Virus record (IMG/VR): IMGVR_UViG_3300005096_000105 | Coordinates: 1-45,654 of that record | Length of the DNA: 45,654 nt | Origin: a virus | Reading direction: 5' to 3' (one strand) | Shown here: positions 6,104 to 12,395 of the stretch, piece by piece | How the letters are laid out: every line of letters starts with the position of its first letter | How positions within the stretch are numbered: the first letter of the stretch is position 1 | Program-made: the position numbers and the translations under genes | The notes under the pieces: generated by a model | Database searches by the model: none | What the model was told of the DNA's origin: nothing | The model's input: only the letters and a program-made list of their open reading frames with translations

Positions 6104-6316
6104 ATGGGAATCGAAGACAATATATCCATCGACCGTTTTCCAAAACAAGGGAAACTCATCCACAAGCCGGTCAAAGTGTGCTTCCGTTACGACGCATCCA
6201 AAACGATACGTGGCATCTGCGTGCGTGACGATATAGAGAAACCATTCGTCCAAATCATCCGCTTGGACGACGGAAGATTCGTTCTCGCCACGGAGTGCAT
6301 GATTCAGCACCTTTAA
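6104..6316 (+). CDS. Hypothetical protein, 70 aa
   Basis: ATG 6104 follows AGGGATCAAAAA, the recurrent start context. The product is beta-rich with several basic residues in the first half (KLIHKPVKVCFRYDASKTIRG) and an RLDDGRFVLATECM segment. It could be a small SH3-like or OB-like domain, but I have no family for it. It is set apart from the previous gene by a hairpin and from the minus-strand cluster by the bidirectional terminator at 6344. Confidence 0.58.
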   Translation: MGIEDNISIDRFPKQGKLIHKPVKVCFRYDASKTIRGICVRDDIEKPFVQIIRLDDGRFVLATECMIQHL

Positions 6317-6343
6317 TGGTCTCCGTTAGTCACAAAATAGAGT

Positions 6344-6383
6344 AAAAGCCCCCCGCATGGCGTGAACCGTGCGAGGGGCTTTC
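6344..6383. terminator. Bidirectional rho-independent terminator
   Basis: AAAAGCCCC with CCGCA pairs with TGCG and GGGGCTTT around a short loop, giving A-runs on one flank and T-runs on the other. It lies exactly between the end of the plus-strand gene at 6316 and the end of the minus-strand cluster at 6391. It can therefore stop converging transcripts from both sides. Confidence 0.8.
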
Positions 6384-6390
6384 TCTTTGG

Positions 6391-6579
6391 CTACCTGAAT
6401 ATCCGCGACCGATGCTTGATATCATCCAGGATCAAACGGCGGATGTACTTCCCGATCGAATTCGGGGCGTACTCGGATATCTTCGTGTGCATGGATTCGG
6501 GCATCAGGACCACGACGCGGCGCGATATCGGCTCTGGCTCGGTAAACGGGCGGCCGCGCCGGCGGGGTTTGGTGCTCAT
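6391..6579 (-). CDS. Ribbon-helix-helix DNA-binding protein
   Basis: The 62-residue product is read from ATG 6579, which overlaps the previous stop (ATGA). A basic N-terminal arm (MSTKPRRRGRPFTEPEP) precedes a beta-strand RRVVVLMP and two helices around SMHTKISEYAPNSIGKYIRRLI, the layout of Arc/CopG-type ribbon-helix-helix proteins. These bind operators as dimers through the strand. It is the last gene of the minus-strand cluster and the only clear regulator in the genome. It may control its own operon through the palindrome at 7615-7626. Confidence 0.68.
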   Translation of the reverse strand: MSTKPRRRGRPFTEPEPISRRVVVLMPESMHTKISEYAPNSIGKYIRRLILDDIKHRSRIFR

Positions 6580-6851
6580 CGGCCCGCCTTTCTGCGGGGA
6601 CGACTGACGATCGGCGACGTCAGCGAATCGAATACCCAAACCATGCCCGGTTCGGTGTGCCCGCCGATCACCTTACCGAACCAGTCCGCCCGCATCATAA
6701 GCGCGTGCGCGGCGAGGCGGTGGTTATCCTCAAGGCTAACAGCGGTGTTCGCGTTGACCATAACGCGGAAACCTTTGCCGCTCGCGGTTGCGCTGTATCG
6801 GCTTCCGCGCGTGTTCGTCGGCCCGTGGTATTTGGTTGTTATTACTTGCAT
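6576..6851 (-). CDS. Conserved small phage protein of the KYHGPTNTRGSR type (91 aa)
   Basis: The protein starts MQVITTKYHGPTNTRGSR and continues YSATASGKGFRVMV, then a helix rich in Ala and His (EDNHRLAAHALMMRADW), and ends basic (SRPRRKAGR). The N-terminal motif with GPTNTRGSR is one I recognise from many phage and prophage accessory regions, always without known function. It is the middle member of the minus-strand cluster. Its end overlaps the regulator's start, so they are translated together. Confidence 0.65.
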   Translation of the reverse strand: MQVITTKYHGPTNTRGSRYSATASGKGFRVMVNANTAVSLEDNHRLAAHALMMRADWFGKVIGGHTEPGMVWVFDSLTSPIVSRPRRKAGR

Positions 6852-6853
6852 GG

Positions 6854-7183
6854 TTACTCTACCTCCGCCTTGGCGATGGCTGAACGGGCGCTACACACGG
6901 GGCACGAATCGTCTGTATGTGGTCCCCCAGCCCTCATGCAAGCCATGCCCGCGTATTCTACCAAACGCTTGCACGCGGCAAGTAGATCGGGGGCGGTGCG
7001 GCAGATAGTGAACCCTGGCAGACGATTGCTCACAGACTCAATAGTTAGTCTTATCCATAGATTAGAACACTCAAGCGCAAAGGACCTATCCTCAATAGTT
7101 AGGCCAGTTTGCGGTTGGTTATCGGTTGCTATGCCGATAATTTGCTTCTCTAAATCTTCCCATGTTTTAAGTTGCTTGGTCAT
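6854..7183 (-). CDS. Hypothetical phage protein, 109 aa
   Basis: The start at 7183 has GGAGGATTGAGCCG in front, close to the recurrent GGAGGATCAA context. The C-terminal half contains APDLLAACKRLVEYAGMAC and a CPVCSARSAIAKAE stretch, a signature of a broad, uncharacterised phage family also seen in the gene at 4967. It ends three bases before the next start. I see no enzymatic motif. Confidence 0.6.
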   Translation of the reverse strand: MTKQLKTWEDLEKQIIGIATDNQPQTGLTIEDRSFALECSNLWIRLTIESVSNRLPGFTICRTAPDLLAACKRLVEYAGMACMRAGGPHTDDSCPVCSARSAIAKAEVE

Positions 7184-7187
7184 CGGC

Positions 7188-7361
7188 TCAATCCTCCTCC
7201 AGAGCGCAGCATCGCAGCGCGTCGAATTCGTCGTTGTACGTGCAGCCGCATTCGCCGCACTGGTAGACAGGATCGCCCGTTATCAGGTCGTGGTGCGACT
7301 TCGGGCAGCCGGTTTCATGGCGGCCGACGCCGTTTATCAAATCTTGGGTTTCCTTGTTCAT
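7188..7361 (-). CDS. Small zinc-ribbon protein (57 aa)
   Basis: Read from ATG 7361, which overlaps the previous stop and follows GGGGGGCAAA. Cysteines at CPKSHH and CGECGC plus a final CC pair give a compact zinc ribbon; YNDEFDALRCC ends with an acidic tail. A longer in-frame version would start further upstream and overlap the preceding gene, so it is rejected. It lies four bases before the next minus-strand gene (7183). Unknown role. Confidence 0.58.
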   Translation of the reverse strand: MNKETQDLINGVGRHETGCPKSHHDLITGDPVYQCGECGCTYNDEFDALRCCALEED

Positions 7362-7576
7362 TTTGCCCCCCGATCGACGTAGGGAACCGCCTGATTGATC
7401 CGGTCCAAAACCCCATCCATGAATTGCCGGATGATGTCGCGCCCTGTTGTCGGCCACCAAGATGATAGCCCGTGCTTGAATTCGGCGTCGGGGTTGGCCT
7501 TGGCCTTGCGAATCGCGTGGATATACGCCTTGAGCGATACTCTTCGCTCGATTGCTGGCAGGTAGATTGATCGCAT
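7358..7576 (-). CDS. Conserved small phage protein, promoter-proximal gene of the minus cluster (72 aa)
   Basis: ATG 7576 is chosen because GGAGGATCAAACG lies directly in front; a longer form has a poor start. The sequence starts MRSIYLPAIERRVSLKAY, then IRKAKANPDAEFKHGLSSWW and RDIIRQFMDGVLDRINQ, a pattern I recognise in a widespread uncharacterised phage protein. It is the first gene transcribed in the minus cluster. Its stop overlaps the start of the zinc-ribbon gene. Confidence 0.65.
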   Translation of the reverse strand: MRSIYLPAIERRVSLKAYIHAIRKAKANPDAEFKHGLSSWWPTTGRDIIRQFMDGVLDRINQAVPYVDRGAK

Positions 7577-7614
7577 CGTTTGATCCTCCAAAGGGGTTTC
7601 GATCCTCACTAATA

Positions 7615-7626
7615 ACCTTACAAGGT
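7615..7626. promoter_or_regulatory. Operator-like palindrome upstream of the minus cluster
   Basis: ACCTT-AC-AAGGT is a short inverted repeat about 40 bases in front of the first minus-strand start. On the minus strand a TTGCTT box lies about 17 bases before it, so the palindrome would overlap a weak -10 region. It is a plausible binding site for the ribbon-helix-helix protein of the same cluster. The link is inference. Confidence 0.3.
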
Positions 7627-7730
7627 ATATCGGTGATAAGCAAGAATAAACTGTCGATAATTATGAGGGGGGCGAAAGATTCTCGGGGATGGGGGTTGAC
7701 GGGGCGGCGGGAGCGGTGGAAACTCCCGGA

Positions 7731-7810
7731 GTGAATACGCAACCAAGACAAACGATAAACCAGCGCCCGAGAGATCGGTCCCAAAGCCGTATTCACACTC
7801 TCGGGCGCTG
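7731..7810. ncRNA. Candidate structured RNA with interlocked perfect stems
   Basis: Two perfect complementarities interlock. GTGAATACG (7731-7739) pairs with CGTATTCAC (7788-7796). CAGCGCCCGAGAG (7761-7773) pairs with CTCTCGGGCGCTG (7798-7810), a 13-bp stem. The order is a, b, a', b', as in a pseudoknot, though only one base separates a' from b', so the two stems may be alternatives. The right halves lie side by side and are the complement of the left halves in swapped order. There is no open frame. Strand and boundaries are not determined. Confidence 0.5.
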
Positions 7811-8169
7811 TCTTTGCGCATACACCCAGGCTCGACAATCGAGCAACACGTAGCCGCCCCCGCGTGCATGGGTGGCCTTAGCGGTCACACCCGAGGGACG
7901 ATCCGAGAACCCGAGCCTACGGCTAATAACCAACGGCTCGGAATACCAGTGTTCCCCTGTCGCGGTGTCAACGTCCGGTGGCGAGGCCATAGCTGGCGCG
8001 GTGGGTGAAAGCCTGAACGCCGCGTTTTAATCGTTCAGGATGTAGCGGGGACGAACGCCGCGGTGAGTCGTCCAGCAATCAGCCCCCTTTGCATGGGGTT
8101 GTTGCGCATCCTTGTTTTCAAGATGTCTTGAAGACTTCATAAAAAAAAGAAGCCTGAAAGGATCAAGTA
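7811..8169 (+). other. Non-coding region rich in hairpins, upstream of the gene at 8170
   Basis: I see no convincing gene in this stretch. It contains the hairpin CTCGA/TCGAG (7831-7843), CCGAGCC/GGCTCGG (7911-7917/7935-7941), CCTGAACG/CGTTCAGG (8012-8019/8032-8039), GGACGA/TCGTCC (8049-8054/8068-8073) and CCCC/GGGG near 8083-8098. The ten bases GAACGCCGCG occur twice (8015-8024 and 8053-8062), and the loops of the two hairpins there could kiss through CCGCG and CGCGG. With 7731-7810 it may form one structured transcript or the long leader of the morphogenesis operon. Confidence 0.45.
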
Positions 8170-8388
8170 ATGCCTGACCCAAGAATCAAGATTGAATTCG
8201 GACCGGTGACGATAGATGTGCTTCAAGTGCTAGCGCACTGCTCGGTAGGGATGCTGAACACAGACAGCCAAAGCAGGGATAAGCTGGTTGGCCAAACGTT
8301 CGGGCGAGACAACGCCTCCAATCTTAGGAAAATGGCCGACTATGTGGATCGGTGTATAGATCAAAATGCAAAGGAGGTACGTAATTAG
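8170..8388 (+). CDS. Hypothetical protein, 72 aa
   Basis: ATG 8170 follows GAAAGGATCAAGTA, the recurrent start context. The protein is soluble, with the N-terminal strand-like segment IKIEFGPVTIDVLQVL and a helical end (NLRKMADYVDRCIDQNAKE). No family is recognised. It is the first gene after the non-coding region and is followed about 100 bases later by the small terminase candidate. Confidence 0.55.
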   Translation: MPDPRIKIEFGPVTIDVLQVLAHCSVGMLNTDSQSRDKLVGQTFGRDNASNLRKMADYVDRCIDQNAKEVRN

Positions 8389-8490
8389 TTATGGGTAATT
8401 GAAGAGCGGGACAGGACGTGGGAGATTGAAGCCATTTTCCCGCCCCCAATCGGCCCTTGAAATACCGGTTTTCCCTGCTAACGTGTCTTT

Positions 8491-9036
8491 ATGAAGCCCA
8501 AACCCAAGCCAAACGGCATAAATCCTGAGTTCCAGAACGAGAAAGGGCAATTCCTGAAGGGCAACAAGTTTGCCTGGAAGCCTGGACACCGAGACATAGG
8601 TCAGCACCTGCCCCCACGCAAGAAGAACATCGCTCCGCTGTCCATGATCCGGGCGCAGCTTCAGGAAGTTTGGACGAAGGTTGACGGTCCGGCCATGATG
8701 GAGAAGCAAGCCAAGAAGAACCCGCAATGGTTTCTGACTTCGATCCTGGCGATGCTCCCGAAGGTCAAAGAGATCGATCTTAGCCTGACAGTGAACGCGG
8801 ATATCCGTGCGACGGTCTCGGCGAGTATGGAGGGGACGACGAAGATGCTGCGGGAGATGCGGGCGAAGGGGGAGATGACGGGTTTCAGCCCGTTCGGGCG
8901 TCAGCCCGTTGGGGAAGATGGTGTGATTGACGCTCTCCCGGCGCAGCCGGGGGGCGTGGTGCGTGACGTGGTTAACGAGATCATAGAGCAGGAGACGCAG
9001 GACGATGAGGATCAAGACGATGACGGTACTATGTAG
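8491..9036 (+). CDS. Small terminase subunit candidate
   Basis: The 181-residue product starts with a lysine- and proline-rich arm (MKPKPKPNGINP) and then GQFLKGNKFAWKPGH, a start often seen in small terminase-like phage proteins. A helical region follows with KNPQWFLTSILAMLPKVKEIDLS, and the C-terminus is strongly acidic (EQETQDDEDQDDDG). Small terminases recognise viral DNA and recruit the large subunit. The assignment rests on this motif layout and on its place just before the large terminase and portal. The acidic tail may contact the large subunit. It overlaps the next gene by 17 bases. Confidence 0.55.
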   Translation: MKPKPKPNGINPEFQNEKGQFLKGNKFAWKPGHRDIGQHLPPRKKNIAPLSMIRAQLQEVWTKVDGPAMMEKQAKKNPQWFLTSILAMLPKVKEIDLSLTVNADIRATVSASMEGTTKMLREMRAKGEMTGFSPFGRQPVGEDGVIDALPAQPGGVVRDVVNEIIEQETQDDEDQDDDGTM

Positions 9037-9538
9037 GGCGGCGGCGGTGGCCTACGGGGTGGCGAGCGGTGGCGCCATGGCCTACGCAGTGTTGAACGGC
9101 TACGGGTGGGCGGCGGCTGCGTGCGTCGCGTGCTGGGCAGCGGTTGGCGTTGTAGCGGGGCTGGCGGCGCGGCGGGGGTGGATCGGACGCGAGGGTGACG
9201 GGCAGGGGGGTGGCCAATGGTCGATCGGGAGGGCAGGTATGGGTTCTACCCCCTCTGGCGCATCAAAATTTTCAAATTCAGATTCTCCCCCTCCGTTAAC
9301 CCGCCACGCAGAGGAGATCAGATCGGGCAACCCTCTCACTAATTGGAACGTCAAATATCGTCCGGAGAAGGATTTCCCTGGCGACCCTCGCATCTCATCT
9401 GAATCGCACGAGCACGACGCGGACGTTCTCTTTTCAACCCTTCCTGAGCATTATTCCGAGTACCCGGGAACGGGAAAGGTGTTTCGTTCTGTGGCTCCCC
9501 CTCTTCACTCCCGCAACATTCAGGAGGATCAAGGCTGA
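9020..9538 (+). CDS. Membrane protein with long soluble tail
   Basis: Two starts are possible, ATG 9005 and ATG 9020; the latter follows GAGGATCAAGACG and is preferred. The 172-residue product begins with two alanine-rich hydrophobic spans (about residues 5-24 and 28-46). A polar, proline- and serine-rich tail follows (PSGASKFSNSDSPPPLTR), then a basic aromatic segment (NWNVKYRPEKDFPGD). It overlaps the end of the preceding gene by 17 bases. The function is unknown; position between terminase genes suggests nothing specific. Confidence 0.5.
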   Translation: MTVLCRAAAVAYGVASGGAMAYAVLNGYGWAAAACVACWAAVGVVAGLAARRGWIGREGDGQGGGQWSIGRAGMGSTPSGASKFSNSDSPPPLTRHAEEIRSGNPLTNWNVKYRPEKDFPGDPRISSESHEHDADVLFSTLPEHYSEYPGTGKVFRSVAPPLHSRNIQEDQG

Positions 9539-9849
9539 TGAGGATCAACAAGTGCAAATGCGGAGCTTCTTCGTTTACAAGGTGGTATGTAATGATTGAG
9601 GGGGAACGGTTTGTTGCGAGATGTTCGTCTTGCGCAAGGAGCATGTCTACTTACCACGACCTGTTTGTGGCTATTGGTGTCTGGAACAAGTTCAACCCTG
9701 CCCCTACTAAACCCCTTAAGCCCGGTTGGTCATATTCTGACCTGATGGACAAGGCATCGTCTCTGGTTTCTGGTGTTGAGTATGACGAGGCCTTGATTCG
9801 GTCAGAACTTCACGATCTCACGGGAAAGGATCAATCCGATGACACTTGA
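9538..9849 (+). CDS. Lar-like zinc-ribbon protein
   Basis: The start ATG 9538 overlaps the previous stop and follows GAGGATCAAGGCTG. Two cysteine pairs, KCKCG and CSSCARS, enclose a beta-hairpin (TRWYVMIEGERFVARC) and are followed by AIGVWNKF. This is the layout of small restriction-alleviation (Lar-type) zinc ribbons, in which an A..WN motif follows the second pair. Lar of prophage Rac modulates type I restriction. Whether this one does so is inference. The C-terminal half is helical and overlaps the next gene. Confidence 0.5.
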   Translation: MRINKCKCGASSFTRWYVMIEGERFVARCSSCARSMSTYHDLFVAIGVWNKFNPAPTKPLKPGWSYSDLMDKASSLVSGVEYDEALIRSELHDLTGKDQSDDT

Positions 9850-10276
9850 AAAACAGAATCTTCTGATTGAGGAACGCGACAAGGCACTCACGGAGTTGGC
9901 CGAAATTAAGGTCAGGTCAAAATATCTGCGAATAGAGAACAAGGTCAGGATGGCCGATCAAAAAACGAATCGTCTGGAAATAGAGAAGCTTCACGGATTG
10001 ATTTCCTCAACCATTAAAGTGCTGACTCCTTCTTCTCCGTCACAGTTCGCGATCTTGATTGATGAGTTGGAGAGTGCGCTGCCCCATGACACCGACTTCC
10101 CGTGCGAGAGCAATGGCACCGTTGGTCAGGAGCAGCTTCTGGACATGCAGTACAAGAACATCGAGCTTGGTCAGCGTGCGCTTGGTTTGGGCGAGAAGGT
10201 GATCGAACTCCACGACAGGATTAGTGATCTTCTGGATGAGAACCGGACGCTAAGGAACAAGACAGGGGAAAGATGA
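9839..10276 (+). CDS. Coiled-coil protein, 145 aa
   Basis: ATG 9839 follows AAAGGATCAATCCG. Long heptad-rich helices occupy the N-terminus (EKQNLLIEERDKALTELAEI and onwards to about residue 60) and the C-terminus (VIELHDRISDLLDENRTLRN), with a more polar hinge between. It should form an elongated dimer or trimer. The function is unknown. It lies in the stretch of small genes between the two terminase subunits and overlaps the preceding gene by 11 bases. Confidence 0.58.
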   Translation: MTLEKQNLLIEERDKALTELAEIKVRSKYLRIENKVRMADQKTNRLEIEKLHGLISSTIKVLTPSSPSQFAILIDELESALPHDTDFPCESNGTVGQEQLLDMQYKNIELGQRALGLGEKVIELHDRISDLLDENRTLRNKTGER

Positions 10277-10307
10277 TGATTGAGAACCCTTTGTGAGGTA
10301 GGACCGC

Positions 10308-10442
10308 ATGGCTGACGAACACGATACCGATATCCACGATCTTCAGGAGCAGGTTTTCGAGCTTCAGCGTGAGATAAATACGCTTCAACATCGGTTAGAG
10401 GAGTTTGTCAAAAGGATGAACGATAGGGCATTTGATGGATGA
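10308..10442 (+). CDS. Short coiled-coil protein (44 aa)
   Basis: ATG 10308 follows GTGAGGTAGGACCGC. The whole product is one amphipathic heptad helix with Leu, Val and Ile at regular spacing (HDLQEQVFELQREINTLQ), ending EEFVKRMNDRAFDG. It overlaps the start of the large terminase by eight bases, so it may couple translation of that gene. It could be a small oligomerisation partner; no family is known to me. Confidence 0.5.
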   Translation: MADEHDTDIHDLQEQVFELQREINTLQHRLEEFVKRMNDRAFDG

Positions 10443-12045
10443 GGCCCCACCTGAACTCTATGAAGATCGGACCCTTGACCCCGCATGGATCGCCGACGAG
10501 TACCAACGGTGTGCTTTGGACTTCTGGTATTGGTGTGATAGGTACGCGAAATGTCGACATCGAAACACGAACCTGTGGGTTCCGTTCGTTCCTGGCGCAG
10601 CGCAGCGGAAGCTGATCGAGACGGTCTTGATCGGGAAGTGGCCGATCGGACTCAAGGTTCGCCGTCTGGGTTTCACTACCGCCCTGATGTCCGTCGCTGT
10701 GTGGCTACTCCAGCTTCACGCGGATTACCGTGCTCTTGCTGTGTCTGCCAAGCTAGAGAAGGCTTGCGAGCTTGTGTCATGGTTCCGTGAGGTCTCCAAA
10801 CAGCTTCCGGAATGGCAGCAGCAGCCCGAGAAGGGCCGGGGGAACATCGACAAGGTTGATCTGGTCAATGGTTCTGTGCTGCGTGCCGAGGCTGGGACAG
10901 AGAGCGCCGGCAGAATGCTCGGATTGGACCTCCTGATCGTGGATGAGGCTCGATATGTCCACTATCTCAGAAAGACGCTATCAGCATCCGAACCGACGCT
11001 ATCCACGACGGGCGGAGTTGCCTGTGTGGTCTCGACAGGTTCGCCGGGAACGTACTTCGAGGGCCTATGGCGCGCCTCAGAACGCGGTACGACGCCCTAC
11101 ACCCCAATTTTCTTCGGATGGCGCGCCCGAGAAGATATGACCGAGGCCGATTACCTCGAAGAACGAAAAAAACACGAGCACAACCTGAATGAGTGGCTAA
11201 ATGAGTTCCCCGACAACCCCGAAGAATCGTTCATGTCCGCCGCTGGGCGAGTATTCCCCAGATTCGGACCGGACCACCTCTACCATGTCGAAATACCTCC
11301 GTCCGCCGATCTCTATCGGTCATTCGACTTTGGATACTCTCCGAACCACCAGTGGGTGTGTCTCTGGATTTATCATGATCCAACGAAACCGCCTGGATTC
11401 TCATGGGAACCTGACTGCGATCACATTTACAGCAGCCCCGAACTGATCGACGAGTACGCACACGGCCACAAGCAGATGTTCGCGTTCTGCCGCAAGGAAG
11501 ACCCGCCGCACAACGTCATCGAGCGGAACGACGACATCCCCGACGCGCTGGCCTACGCCTTCGCCCAGTTCGATTTCTGTGGACACGTCCACGTCTACCG
11601 GACGTTCTCAGCACACTCTGGTGAGCAGAGGTGGGAGATCGACGACTGCATCAACCACGTTATGCGGCTGAGCGGTTGGGAGCCGGTCCCCAACGAAGTC
11701 AACGCATACTACTCGTCGCCGGATCGCGAGCGATACAAGGGGAATGTCGCCGACCGCGCGGCAACCGGCGCGTACATGTTCATGAACAAAGTGTGCGGAC
11801 AACAGGCCCGAGACCTCATGGCGGTCCCCTACAAGGACATCCCCGACACCGCCCAGAAGGGACAAAAAGAGGCCAGATTCGCGGTCGTGAACGCCTTTAT
11901 AGCCGGAAAACGAGAGCCGTACCGGGTCCAGGTTCTTCGCGGAACAGGACATCCCGGAGGAAATTCGCTTGACCCGATGGTCGGGTCAGGTCACAACATC
12001 GTGCAGGCGCTGCGTGCGTCTCCGCCAACAAGAAGGATGGGTTGA
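10435..12045 (+). CDS. terL: Terminase large subunit
   Basis: This is the packaging motor ATPase and nuclease. The 536-residue chain has a Walker A-like KVRRLGFTT (residues 74-82, a non-classical P-loop as in many terminases), Walker B LLIVDEA (166-172) and a coupling-like VVSTGSPG (198-205). The nuclease domain opens with SFDFGYS (296-302) and has DDIPDALAYAF (the usual late acidic site) about 80 residues on. ATG 10435 is preferred over the in-frame TTG 10432. The length is in the usual range. It forms the packaging complex with the portal at 12988 and the small subunit, probably the gene at 8491. The catalytic residue assignments are read from motifs only. Confidence 0.85.
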   Translation: MDEAPPELYEDRTLDPAWIADEYQRCALDFWYWCDRYAKCRHRNTNLWVPFVPGAAQRKLIETVLIGKWPIGLKVRRLGFTTALMSVAVWLLQLHADYRALAVSAKLEKACELVSWFREVSKQLPEWQQQPEKGRGNIDKVDLVNGSVLRAEAGTESAGRMLGLDLLIVDEARYVHYLRKTLSASEPTLSTTGGVACVVSTGSPGTYFEGLWRASERGTTPYTPIFFGWRAREDMTEADYLEERKKHEHNLNEWLNEFPDNPEESFMSAAGRVFPRFGPDHLYHVEIPPSADLYRSFDFGYSPNHQWVCLWIYHDPTKPPGFSWEPDCDHIYSSPELIDEYAHGHKQMFAFCRKEDPPHNVIERNDDIPDALAYAFAQFDFCGHVHVYRTFSAHSGEQRWEIDDCINHVMRLSGWEPVPNEVNAYYSSPDRERYKGNVADRAATGAYMFMNKVCGQQARDLMAVPYKDIPDTAQKGQKEARFAVVNAFIAGKREPYRVQVLRGTGHPGGNSLDPMVGSGHNIVQALRASPPTRRMG

Positions 12046-12079
12046 TGCTCAGAAACGACCCAATTACGGAGGATTTTCA

Positions 12080-12154
12080 ATGTATCTGTTCTCAATGATT
12101 CTCGGATTCATCGACGAAATCCCGGCGCTGGTCGTGACGCTGTTCGGATGGTGA
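12080..12154 (+). CDS. Possible 24-residue membrane peptide
   Basis: ATG 12080 lies seven bases after GGAGG, an ideal ribosome site, in the gap behind the large terminase. The peptide is mostly hydrophobic (MYLFSMILGFIDEI and then PALVVTLFGW), with one acidic pair in the middle. It is too short for confident calling, but the ribosome site and lack of other content in this stretch support it. It ends right at the hairpin 12155-12177. Confidence 0.35.
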   Translation: MYLFSMILGFIDEIPALVVTLFGW

Positions 12155-12177
12155 GTTGTCTACAGATTGTAGACGAC
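12155..12177. promoter_or_regulatory. Perfect short hairpin
   Basis: GTTGTCTACA and TGTAGACGAC (12155-12164/12168-12177) are complementary over ten positions (one G-T pair) with a three-base loop GAT. No T-run follows, so it is probably not a terminator. It begins the regulatory stretch before the gene at 12240 and may be a protein-binding palindrome. Confidence 0.4.
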
Positions 12178-12183
12178 TGAACT

Positions 12184-12227
12184 GTCAAGTAATCCTTGAC
12201 GGTTGACCGTATTGTTGACGTCAACAA
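12184..12227. promoter_or_regulatory. Cluster of TTGAC half-sites with a 16-base perfect palindrome
   Basis: Five copies of TTGAC or its complement lie within 44 bases (12184, 12196, 12203, 12215 and 12220). The last two form TTGTTGACGTCAACAA (12212-12227), a perfect 16-base palindrome, and the first two form GTCAAG/CTTGAC around TAATC. Repeated spaced half-sites are typical of an operator or a nucleoprotein assembly site. It sits directly before the parS-like site. Confidence 0.5.
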
Positions 12228-12231
12228 AAAG

Positions 12232-12247
12232 GGTTCCACGTGAAACG
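12232..12247. promoter_or_regulatory. parS-like site overlapping a start codon
   Basis: GGTTCCACGTGAAACG matches the bacterial chromosomal ParB-binding site parS (TGTTCCACGTGAAACA) at 14 of 16 positions, including the whole central GTTCCACGTGAAAC. The GTG inside it (12240) is the start codon of the next gene. No ParB-like gene is recognisable in the genome. If bound, it would be by the host protein; chance similarity is possible and discussed under findings. Confidence 0.45.
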
Positions 12248-12395
12248 ACCGACACGAATCAATCTGACGATCGAATCAAAAATCAGCGCCCTACTGCTGC
12301 TACCGGCCATCCGGCACGCACTGGACCCACACCTCGCAGAGTTCTTGTCCTTGAAGCCTGACCTACTTGCGTGGTATCGGAGATCAACCAAGTGA
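12240..12395 (+). CDS. Hypothetical small basic protein (51 aa)
   Basis: GTG 12240 is read from the centre of the parS-like site; AAAAAGGG lies 8-14 bases upstream. The product begins MKRPTRINLTIESKISALL, a start that resembles the strand and first helix of ribbon-helix-helix proteins, then has a leucine-rich run (LLLLPAIRHALDP) and ends basic (WYRRSTK). It overlaps the next gene by GTGA. I infer a possible DNA-binding role but it is not established. Confidence 0.48.
   Translation: MKRPTRINLTIESKISALLLLPAIRHALDPHLAEFLSLKPDLLAWYRRSTK

Noticed and set aside
6657-7382. Plus-strand open frame (241 residues) opposite the minus cluster
   Set aside because: The minus-strand genes here have good ribosome sites, overlapping starts and recognisable families; the plus frame has none.
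7618-8008. Short open frames in the gene-free region
   Set aside because: None has a ribosome site, and they run through the perfect inverted repeats, which are better explained as RNA structure or regulatory DNA.
12155-12177. Terminator behind the large terminase
   Set aside because: The hairpin is perfect but is followed by TGAACTG, with no T-run.
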